Source: Elgaria multicarinata webbii
Lineage: Eukaryota > Chordata > Lepidosauria > Squamata > Anguidae
Assembly (NCBI RefSeq): GCF_023053635.1
Contig: NC_086178.1
Span: forward strand, 47,886,726-47,950,725
Reading direction: 5' to 3'
Length of the DNA: 64,000 nucleotides
This document shows, piece after piece, positions 55,050-64,000 of this stretch. Both the position numbers and the translations under genes were made by a program. Below the pieces are notes generated by a model. It was given only the letters and a program-made list of their open reading frames with translations. It searched no databases and was not told where the DNA came from. The first letter of the stretch is position 1. The number at the start of each line of letters is the position of its first letter.

Positions 55050-55560
55050 CCACCCCAGGGCTGTGGACTTAGGATACTTCCAGGGAGTGGCCCGCCGGCG
55101 CTTCCATCCACAAGCTCCAAAAAACAGCACGTTTTCAGTCCGAGCAGCTCAGCTCGCGCGGCGCCTCCTTAAGAGTGCAGGGAAAGGGGCGGGAAGAGTC
55201 TTTCGGACGAGATTTAACTCCTCCTCGTCGATAATTCATTTTCCTTACAAGGCTACAGCAAGCCGCGTTCCTCTTTCTGAAAGGGAGCAGAACAAGAGCG
55301 GACGGCAGAGAAGAGCGGGGCTGTGGCTGGGGCGCGCTTGAGCGTAACTTCCAAAGCGAAGAGCCTTGGTGGTCTCTGTGCATCCGGGGCCCTGGGCAAG
55401 GGGCAAGCGGGGCTTAGGGCGTGAGAAGCCATCTGCAGATCATTGCGGGGTGGAAATGCCACGGGAAGGTAAAGAGCGGGGAAACCTGTACGGTTTGGAT
55501 TGGCCGCTCGTCCGCCCCCGCCATATTTTGAATAGGCTGATGTGGGTGCCTCGTTAGGCT
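55050..55560 (+). promoter_or_regulatory. BOK: BOK GC-rich promoter and putative first exon
   Basis: The only CpG-rich block upstream of BOK, starting with cagggctgtggacttaggat and including many CG pairs to about 55540. A donor-like acgggaag|gtaaag gives a possible non-coding exon end at 55468. Human BOK also has a non-coding first exon. The start site is not visible. Confidence 0.5.
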
Positions 55561-56899
55561 CCTCCTAACTCCATGTGTTTGGGGGCTTCCCTTCGATCGT
55601 GCCATTGCCCTGCCTCGTTTGCGGAGTTTTATGGGTGTTCCAGGCAATGTTGTCTTCCACGTGTAACCGGTGGGATGGGTAGCGCTAGGATCCCTCTGTC
55701 TGGAAACGCCTTACGCCTCAAGGAAAAAGTTATTTTGTTGGTCACCCGCGGTTTTTGCTGAAATTACAAGCGGTTATTTGATGCCCCAATTATACTATTT
55801 ATGACCCTCATTTTAAGGACTCGTGTGTATGTAGGCTTGGCTAAGGTCGTTTTTTGTATGCTCGAGGTTGTTCTGTTGGGGACTGAAAAGGAATTTTCTC
55901 AGTATCTGCTTGGCTGGAAAAATAAGATTTTACAGGTTCGATGCTTTGTAACATGTGACATAGTTTGCTGCCAGAAACATTTGGGGTAATTCCAATTTGT
56001 TCCGTTGTCCTGTGCGAAACCTCTGTGGTTCCTCGGACCCTGGTGTCAGGATTTAAGGTTGCTGTCAAGTCAGGCTGTTGGTCCATCTTGGTCCAGTTAT
56101 CTCTAGTGGCTGTCCACGGTCTAAAACAGGGCTCTTCTGCATATTTCAATTGGAGATGCTAGGGATTAAACTTGAGCGTTTTTGCTCTTTTCTGTGTTAA
56201 ACCAAGATCTTCGATCTGTTATTATGCGGGTTTTTCTGTTAGGACTGCTTGGAGGGGGTTTGCTAAATCATGGCTCAGTGCTGGGAGACTATAGAGATGA
56301 CTGTAGGTGTAACTTGCAATCCTACAGGACTCAGTTTCTTAAAATTACATTGTCTCACAGATGCTATAAATGTGAGCAATAACGTCTTCTTCCTTTAGAT
56401 AAAGATAAAAGATTCAGTGTCTGTATTGCACCAAGCAAACAGCCTTTGGGGTCCCTGCCAGCACCATCACTCCAAGGATGTCCTTTGGTGTGGCTGTTTC
56501 TGTTTTTGTGAAGAAGTTATGCAGACATGCTGTGATCCTTCTCTCTCAGACAGCCATGTTTTGGTTAAGTGGGTAATGGAATCGAGTGTGCACATTTTTC
56601 TCATGCTAGTGCCACTGGGATTTGATTTCATCTGTGCTGACTTTTTTCTGTTTTGCACAAAACAAGATGGGAGTGTCTGGCTCCAATATTACTTCCAGAT
56701 TCTAGTGGTCTGGTCTTGTAAAACTTTATGTCAATACAGCTGATTCTTGAAAGGGCTAAGGGATCTGGGGAGAAATTGAATTAGACTTGTAAAATGTTAC
56801 ATGTCTGCATCCCCATTATTCTTACAGGGGTCTTGAAATCTGCAGGGGATGATTTGTGTTCTGGGGTGTTTGTCTTCTTCTATTTTGCAAGAGCCAGTA

Positions 56900-56996
56900 A
56901 AGCTGCAGTCATGCACACTTATTTGGGAGTAAGTCTCATTGAACACAGAGAGACTTACTTTGAATAAAAATGCATTGGATTGTGCTGTAAATCAAT
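56900..56996. repeat. Foldback repeat related to 41152
   Basis: gcacacttatttgggagtaa pairs imperfectly with gacttactttgaataaaaat. Worn copy. Confidence 0.4.
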
Positions 56997-57438
56997 TTCT
57001 GGCATAAAATAGTGTTAATTGCTAATCAACTGCATCAACTGCTGCAGTTGATTTTGTTTTTTAAATACTTCATTTGAGAAAATTTCAATTTTCTTTTTTA
57101 AATATTTGAGAAAATTTTAAGAAACAAATACATCACACATCAATAATTTTAACATATTTCATTCTGTTATGGATTCTGCACTGAATGATCCAATGGTGAA
57201 AAATGTTATCCAGTTCATGTTGTGTAATGAGTTCCAAGCTATTTCAAGCTATTGTTCTTCTTTTAGTCATAGATTTCTTGATTGTTCTTTATCGACTAGG
57301 TAGCTCAAAAGACCATTTGTGCAAGTGAATCACAATTGCAGTGAAATGCTGTCCGGCTGAAGATTTCCTCTCAAGGCCTCCCACTAGGGAATTCCTCATG
57401 ACGGCTCCACCCTGTGTGCGTGGGACTAGGCGATGAAG

Positions 57439-57661
57439 ATGGAAGTACTGCGCCGGTCTTCCGTCTTTGCTGCAGAGGTGATGGAAGTGTTTGATCGGAC
57501 TCCCACTGACAAGGAGCTTGTATCCCAGGCCAAGGTGCTCTGTAGAGACTACATCCACTCCAGGCTGATTCGGGCCGGAATTGGCTGGAACAAACCTGAG
57601 CACAGTGCACCTGTTCCTGGGGGCAAATTAGCAGAAGTGTCCAACATCCTTCTAAGATTAG
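57439..57661 (+). CDS. BOK: BOK, BCL-2-related ovarian killer, first coding exon (partial gene)
   Basis: BOK is a pro-apoptotic multi-BH BCL-2 family protein that permeabilises the mitochondrial outer membrane, also found at the ER. The exon encodes 74 residues, MEVLRRSSVFAAEVMEVFDR, then TPTDKELVSQAKVLCRDYIH to LAEVSNILLRL, plus one base. It covers the BH4-like N-terminus and stops inside BH3 (LLRL|GDE in human). Donor gtaagt. I chose the ATG at 57439, which matches human MEVLRR and has A at -3 and G at +4. An in-frame ATG at 57433 would add MK. The acceptor is probably at 57267 or 57300. Human BOK has about 212 aa, so the rest lies beyond the window. Confidence 0.95.
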
Positions 57662-58263
57662 GTAAGTGCAGCAGCTGTCACAGAGCAATCTTAATCCCTA
57701 GGTCCACTGGCTGGGAGAGGGGGTAAGATGTGTGTGTCAGGGTGCTCACTTACTGGCAGGGGACTCTGTGTACCCCCAGTAGCCCAATTTTGCCCATGGA
57801 AAGGTATTGTTGTTCCTGCAGGTGATAGCTAGCATAAGGCCCCAAAACAGAATCTTCGGGGTGGGTGGGTGCACAGTCAGTTTTGGATCCTGTGTGTTCA
57901 AAGCCCATCCAAAACTCTGCAGGCCCTCAGGATCAGGGCCCTTGGCTGTGATCTGCATAATGAAATTCCCCCTTCCCATTACTAGAGGAAACATTAAAAA
58001 AAAGGTCTCCTCTCCCTGCCACACCCACATTTGCTAGTGCAAATCAACAGGGCTTTTGGAAGCACTTTATACTCCCCCCACCCCACCCCAGGATTGCTTT
58101 GCTACTGTCTCTGTGAGAATATGAACTTGGATTCTTAGAATTCCTTACTGGATTAGGGGGAAATGTTTTGTACTGTGGGGCTCAATTAGAGGTCAGGAAG
58201 TCCCCTTTTAGTTTCAAGTGAATGGTGCCTGTTCATATTTCTCTAAAATTGGTCATCTGGTGA

Positions 58264-58330
58264 GCATAAGTAGAGCCATGCTGGATCAGACCATCTAGTG
58301 CAGCATTCTGTTCACACAGTGGTGCAGTCT
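58264..58330 (-). repeat. CR1-like LINE 3' end, reverse
   Basis: gtagagccatgctggatcag and following bases match the inverse of the 38360-38815 3' end. Confidence 0.55.
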
Positions 58331-58662
58331 TATGTGGCTAAGAATAACAAGAGCGTAGTATGCTCAGCCCAGACTTCTAGACTTCCCAGTTATCCATGTG
58401 TACTTGAGAAGAGAGCACTGTACAGCCATACTGTATTTTTTATGATGAGCCCACTGTAGAAATGCACTTAATGCATTTTAGGCAGCAGTAAGTGCACTTC
58501 AACAGTATCATCTTCTCGTGGTACTGCGGAAGTACCATTTTCTTGCAGACAGAGTACATGGGCAACTTGTTTATCCAGTTTGCAGTGTTGGTTGGCCAAG
58601 TTATTTGTTAACTATAAAGATCAGGGCTGTGCACAAAGCAGATCAGATGTGCTAATCAGCAC

Positions 58663-58706
58663 CATGTACATTGATGGTGCTATATAAATAAATAATAATA
58701 ATAATC
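58663..58706 (+). repeat. LINE/SINE 3'-tail fragment (AATAAT-tailed)
   Basis: gtacattgatggtgctatat followed by AAATAAATAATAATAAT. Inverse of the tails at 2232 and 41598. Confidence 0.6.
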
Positions 58707-60067
58707 ATGTAGCCATCTCCACCTCTTCTTGGAGCATATTTAAATGATTAATGATAAAATAATGGTGATGATAAAATAATAATTAAAATATAATGACAAT
58801 GATAATGATGATGATGCATCAACAAATGCTTGATCAAATAACTATGTAAGTACTTTGAAGTACAAAATGGACAACCCTCTTGAAGCATGGGAGTGAGGGA
58901 AGTGATATGGGAGTGACAGTCAACATTTCATTTGGAACTACGTATGTGTGTCTATTTGGAACTAAGTCTGTGAGGAGCAAAGGCAGGAGGAAGCAGAGCC
59001 TAACCTGCAGCAAAAAAAATGTTGCAGTGCTGCACCGACTTTTGTTTCCATGCACAACTGTATACAGCCTCAGTAAGTTACTCCAGACTTACTAAGTAAC
59101 TTACTTCAGTGGCTGGAGACAAGACAGTATTTTCTTGAGAGTAGTGAAGATGGTATGATTATACGCTCATTCTGCTGTCATCCGGATCAGACACATTTGT
59201 AGTTAATTGTGTTTAAAAACCTGCAAAACCTCTTTGCTCAGGGACAGTAGCAGGACAAAAAGAAATGAATGTGTACACCAGAGGGAATGTTGTCCCTAGC
59301 ATACCATTGCTGTACCCTTCTGTAAAAACCATCTGTGCATCCAGCCTAAATGCATGTAAAACAAAGCTCTTTCAGGATGGGAAGCTCACTGATATTTGCC
59401 TAGCATGTATGTGCACTTCCAGCCCTGCGAGGTAGGAATGGCTGCAAGACACTTTGTTGTACATTGTTATATGGGGTGAGCAGGGGGAGATAAGAGGATG
59501 AGTTTAGCCGTGGATGTGTAATAGTGCAGATTTGGGTGGCTACGGTGTCTCAGACTTTTCTGGGCATGTCCTTTGGTCAGGGCTGTGTCGTAGAAATGGG
59601 GAGGGGGACAGCCAGATTTCTCACACCTGCCCATCATAGATTAGTTTTGCATCTGCTTTTGCAACTGGTAAATTTTGAGTTTTAGTTAGCCTTAACTATG
59701 ACTGGTGGTGAACGTGAGGAATGCTGAAGTAAGGACTTTCCTGTTCATTGTTATGCATTTGTCGCAGAAATGTAATTAATGCAAAATAAATAAAATTTAA
59801 GGCAGGCAGAATAGCTGCACCCCACTTCCCAAATGTCCCAAGCTATCTGCTGTTGTTTGCTTTCTGTTTGTGAAATCATTCTTTTAGCATAGCAGCCTCC
59901 CCATACTCACCACTCAGTGTCCAAAATTCAGGCCATAAAGTGGGAGAAACAAATCAGTGTCAGTTGTATCCCCCTCTCCTGTGTGTGCCAGTCGCACAAA
60001 TGGGATTACCCTAATTACCCCTGCTGCTTCTCCTGAACCCGGCACGCAGCATGGGTGTATTTTTTTA

Positions 60068-60140
60068 AAAAAGAATTCTTTATTACATTTCTATACCACC
60101 CAATAGCTGAAGCCTTCTAGGCACTTCACAAAAATTAACC
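60068..60140 (-). repeat. L2-like LINE 3' end
   Basis: ataccacccaatagctgaag and ggcacttcacaaaaatt; short copy. Confidence 0.6.
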
Positions 60141-60375
60141 ATGGTAGGGGTGGGCTTGTTGTAGGGGTTGTAGAGTGGGCATAAATGTACAATGCCCATG
60201 CCGCACTCTGACCACACGGCAACCTACAGTGTGGGTATTTCGGGTAGTTCTGGTTGCACACCAGCATGCGTGGGCAAAACAGCTGACGCTGCCCTTGTTT
60301 CCCCTGCTTGATCGTCTGAACAACCTTCTCTCTCTCATATTTGGGCTTTGCTGTTATTGTTGACAGCTGCCACCC

Positions 60376-60510
60376 CAGGCTTCCCCAGCCTGGTGCCCTC
60401 CAGATGTTTTGGACTACAGTTCCCAGAATTCCTCACCATTGGTTATGCTGGCTGGGACAGATGGGAGTAGAAGCCCAAAACGCCTGGAGATCACCAGGCT
60501 GGGAAAGGCT
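60376..60510. repeat. Foldback MITE-like repeat with a ZNF143-type motif
   Basis: Arms ccaggcttccccagcctggt and accaggctgggaaaggctg. Contains actacagttcccagaat at 60413-60429. Confidence 0.65.
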
Positions 60511-60837
60511 GAAGTAGTCAATACCTGAAGAGGCACTTTAGGGTGCTTCCAGACAAGACTTTTACTGTGGAATGACCCTGTGTCATTCTCAGAATTTTAT
60601 TGGTGTTTCCTCCCGCCCCAGTTGTTCTCTTCAGCTTGTAGCCCCTCTGTTCCTCCCCCCCCCATTGCTTCCAATGTCTTTTTCCTTAGTAGAAAAATGT
60701 GTTGAAAAACAGGCTGTGAATCTGCACAATTCCTTGAAAGGCTATTAGTGCTGGGAGCTTTCCTGTCTGGCAGCACCTAATGTTTACTGGCCAATTGGGG
60801 TTTTGTACAATGGTAAGAATTTGTCCTGGTATTTATG

Positions 60838-61165
60838 CTTACAGAATAATAATTAATAATAATAATTAATAATATAATATATTTATTTCTTACCCACCTC
60901 TCCCTCTGGATCAAGACAGGGAACAACATTAAATACAATATAATACAGAAAACTGGTTAAGAGAGCATATAAAACCAATACAATATTAAAATAACAATCA
61001 CGACATTTTAAAATTCTTAGGTTTAAAATTTGTCTGGGTAGGCTTGCCGTAAAAGACTAGTCTTCATGGCTGTCTTAAACTTAGAGGGAGTATGAAGCCG
61101 ACGAATCTCCTCCGGCAGGCCATTCCACAGTCTGGGGGCGGCAGAAAAACTGAGTGAGCAATAAA
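60838..61165 (-). repeat. LINE 3' end with AAT tail
   Basis: AATAAT-rich tail, then ttacccacctctccctctgg and a worn ORF2 end (ggccattccacagtctgg). Related to, but distinct from, the 26172 family. Confidence 0.55.
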
Positions 61166-61329
61166 CAGCAGCATACTATGTGCTTATGGATGGCACTGTT
61201 TTGCCTCTGCATGTTTAAATTTTTGGTGTTGATCCTGCTGAGATGTAAAACATGTGCACATAGTAAGGCAGCATGCAGTGCATAGTTAGCCATTTAACAT
61301 GCTAGGAAGCCTTATTATGAACACAGTGG

Positions 61330-61545
61330 GTCTGTTCAGCCATGGTTAGGCCGCTAACCCTTTTGCAGCAAATGGTTAGTGAGTGTGTTTAAACCATGGT
61401 TATGTAGCCACCATGGTTAGGAATGGTTTTACATGACCCACTAAGCCATAATGACCATGTTCAGATGACATACTAAGCCACAGTACCGGGTTAGCCCAAA
61501 ATGCTTGACCGCCATGGCTTAGTGTGTCATCTGAACAGGAACAAT
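61330..61545. repeat. Palindromic MITE-like repeat
   Basis: gttcagatgacatactaagc pairs with gcttagtgtgtcatctgaac. Contains several copies of ccatggttag and its variants. Confidence 0.55.
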
Positions 61546-61559
61546 GTAAGACAATTACA

Positions 61560-61745
61560 TTTTTCAGTATAGCTTCGTTCTTCCTTTATTTTATTACATT
61601 TATGTTTTGCCTTTTCTCCAAGAGCTAAATATCTCCCCATTTTTATTCTCAAAACAATCCTGTGAGGTAGGTTAGGCTGAGAGGTAGTGATTGGCCCAAG
61701 GTCATCTAGTGAGGAATGGGAGGAATTAGCTGGTACTTCCTCAGG
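61560..61745 (-). repeat. MIR-like SINE, reverse orientation
   Basis: The inverse of the 37800 SINE: tail attacatttatgttttgcct, then ctgtgaggtaggttaggctg and ggcccaaggtcatctagtg. Confidence 0.6.
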
Positions 61746-61771
61746 CGGGAAAGGCCCTTACCAACGCTGCT

Positions 61772-61774
61772 CTC

Positions 61775-61811
<37 letters not shown>

Positions 61812-61830
61812 CTGTGTGTGGTGTTTAGCT
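61772..61830. repeat. (TG)n microsatellite
   Basis: Long TG run with tatg variants in the BOK intron. Confidence 0.9.
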
Positions 61831-63409
61831 ATTAGTCTAAATGAGTCAGTGTCTCTTGAGTTTGTGTGTGTGTGTGCGAGACAGAGATTTTATATGTGTT
61901 TTTTGTGTGTCTGTACTGTATGTTGTAAAAGAGGAAGCTTACGCTTGTATTTGAGTTCTCTCCCTAGCGCTAGTATTACCTTTTGTTTCCCATGGAAGGT
62001 GGTTTCCACTGAAATATATAGTAAAAATGTTTTTGCATTACTGAACATAAAATAGCTTTCTTTGACCTTGTGTGCCTGCATAAATGTCATGTATGAATTC
62101 AGTATTGGGGCAGAGTAGAGGATCCACTACAGCTTGTTAGCACCAGGGTCCATCATGGCCTTGATCTAGATCTCTCATATCCAGTGACATATCCATCTTC
62201 GAGAGAATATCATTATCTGAGAGAGGGGGGGGTGGAGGAGGAAGAGGAGGTTACAGGATGAACTACTTTGCCTAAATTGAGGTTTTTGGAGTATGCCGTT
62301 TTGTTTGGCAGCTTTTACAAGGAGTTATGCATATAATTTCCTATGATCATGATACCATTGGGGAAACACTAATTTGAATAGTTGTCCTGTTTAATGTATG
62401 CTTCTGCATCTTTGTACAACTGGCTTTAATTTTTGGTTTGCTTTCAAAACCTTCTCTCCAGGCTGATAGTTCTAGAACTGAGGGCCCAAGACCATGGGGT
62501 ATGGTGGGTAGCACCCTGTGCTGCTAGCAGTTTCTAGTTCTTTCCTGAATTGTTTCTTATCTTCTCCAGTGGGGGTTGTGTTCCTTTTTCTTCGGGCCGA
62601 TTCTTCCTGGTTCTCTTGTCCCTAGCTGTTATCTTCTTCATCTCCTTTTTCTACTTTCGGTTTTCTCTCTGTAGTTCCTCCTATATTTTTCTCCCCCTCT
62701 CCACATTATTTCTGCCCAGGAGTGAGGCCAGGTGTGGAACTTGCATTCCGTGCATTATGTGGGTGGTGAGTGGTTTCAAAGGGCTAGCAAATGTGGCTGC
62801 GAATCCTGAAGGTATCTCCTTGACAACTGTCCTGGCTGTTATGTTATGATTAGGACTTGGCTGATGAGTACAAAAACTTGGCATTCCATCTAAGCAATGC
62901 TGCTTGAAACTAAAACATTAACAGAAACCTTGAGGGAAACATCACCTCCTGCTCTCTCCCTGCTCCCAATTCCACTCTTTCTTTTACTGTCATAAACAAT
63001 CCTATAAGGTTACCAGAGCCAAACTGCTGTTCCTGCTGCTTCCCAATCATGTGTCAGAAGCACGGAGGCCCACGCTTTTGCAGCCCCGCCAACTGGTGTA
63101 ACAAGTCAAACCTGTTCCGTCCCTGGTAAGAATGGCTGGGGAACACCTTGTATGCCTGGAGTCAAGGATGATTCCTGGCACTTACTCCACCAAGATTACT
63201 TCAGAAGGCTTAGTATTAATTTTTGAATGTTTTTGTTATCAGTCAGCAGAAGTGCAATTACATGGAGACATTCCAGTGGTACAGCGTTGACAGAAGTGTA
63301 ATATTGCTAGGGGTAGGTCTATTCCTGGCTCTAGGGTATACCTATTATAGAAGTGTCCCATGGCTGCTCTTTTGTGAGGAAAAAGCTAAGAATATCCACA
63401 ATACCTTTT

Positions 63410-64000
63410 GCATAAGAAAAGTCCTGCTGGGACAGACCAAAAGCCTCTCTTGTCCAAAATCTTGTTTCTCAACTGGCCAACCAGATGCCTCTCGGGAATC
63501 CCCACAAGCAAGACAAGAGAGCAACAGCTCTCTCCCGCTGTTGTTCCACAGCAACTGGTATTTAAAAGCATGTTGCCTCTGATCATGGAGGTATTATACA
63601 GCCATGTAGCATTTATAATTTTGTCCTCCTTGAATTTTTCCAACCCCCTTGTAAGATGGTGTGTAAGATGGCGGCCATCATCAGATCTTGTGGCAGCGGA
63701 TTCCATAGTTTAACTATGAACTCTGTGGAAAAAGTACTTCAGCTTCATTGGATGTCCCTGAGTTCTATGAGAGAAGGAGAAAACCTTTTCTCTATCTGCT
63801 TTCTCTTCATCATGCATATTTTTTTTTTTGCACTTCTAAGCTAAAAAGCCCCCCCCAAAAAAATAACTTTTCCTCAAAGGTTGCTCTAGCCTCTTGATCA
63901 GTTTGATTGCCCTTTTCTGCACTTTTTCTAGCTCTGCCATATCCTTTTTGAGATATGGTGACCAGGACTATACAGTGTCTTTCAAGTGTGGTTATCGTAT
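63410..64000 (-). repeat. CR1-like LINE, reverse, runs off window
   Basis: Begins with the inverse 3' end (gtcctgctgggacagaccaa) and continues through the inverse ORF2 end (gattccatagtttaactatg) to ctgcactttttctagctctg. The longest of the five copies. Confidence 0.6.

Larger units (their letters stand above)
40760..55050. other. STK25-BOK intergenic region
   Basis: About 14 kb without a recognisable host exon on either strand. Open frames here are short and without codon or family signal. It holds the repeats listed separately. Confidence 0.7.
57662..64000 (+). other. BOK: BOK intron (to window end)
   Basis: No second BOK exon (BH3/BH1 residues) was found down to 64000. The stretch holds LINE and SINE fragments, simple repeats and foldback elements listed separately. 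Confidence 0.65.

Noticed and set aside
55063-55341. + strand frame of 92 codons in the BOK GC-rich block
   Set aside because: GC-rich sequence lacks stop codons by composition. No similarity to known proteins recognised. Treated as promoter/first exon sequence.
57433-57438. Upstream in-frame ATG of BOK (would give MKMEV)
   Set aside because: The ATG at 57439 matches the human start and has the better context. The upstream ATG may be used but is not preferred.

Overview
The window looks like vertebrate nuclear DNA, most likely from a squamate reptile (lizard or snake). It carries three genes in the order known from human 2q37 (FARP2, STK25, BOK). The repeats are of reptilian type: CR1/L2-like LINE 3' ends, MIR-like SINEs, hAT and Tc1 elements, foldback MITEs, a Penelope-like remnant and a DIRS-type element. 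The species call is an inference from repeat style, and I cannot go below squamate level.

Region 1 (1-18785, + strand): the last third of FARP2, a FERM/RhoGEF/PH protein. Nine constitutive coding exons (end of the DH domain, PH1, linker, PH2) run from 981 to the stop at 17002-17004, followed by a 3'UTR with AATAAA at 18757. The linker/PH2-start exon has a second, diverged version 2 kb downstream in the same splice phase. Using both would create a stop codon, so this looks like a mutually exclusive exon pair. The introns hold two TA-flanked MITEs, a 674-bp hAT element, CR1-like 3' ends and a 4.7-kb DIRS-type fossil with inverted ends and an internal complementary region.

Region 2 (19245-40750, - strand): the complete STK25 gene, tail-to-tail with FARP2. 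Eleven coding exons give 426 aa, and all kinase motifs are present. A non-coding first exon and a CpG-rich promoter with two ZNF143/THAP11-type motifs lie near 40.5-40.75 kb. Its introns contain a dead 2.1-kb Tc1 transposon, itself split by a 5'-truncated LINE with a perfect 12-bp target duplication, and an L2-like LINE that has lost the reverse-transcriptase active site.

Region 3 (40760-55050): intergenic. I found no convincing host gene. It holds foldback MITEs, LINE 3' ends, a Penelope-like fragment, microsatellites and a hAT element with a perfect 8-bp duplication nested in another palindromic repeat.

Region 4 (55050-64000, + strand): the 5' part of BOK, a BCL-2 family gene. It has a GC-rich putative first exon and promoter, the first coding exon (57439-57661), and then intron running off the window.

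The three genes do not form a pathway. FARP2 acts in Rac/Cdc42 signalling, STK25 in Golgi, polarity and stress kinase signalling, and BOK in apoptosis. Their order is conserved synteny.
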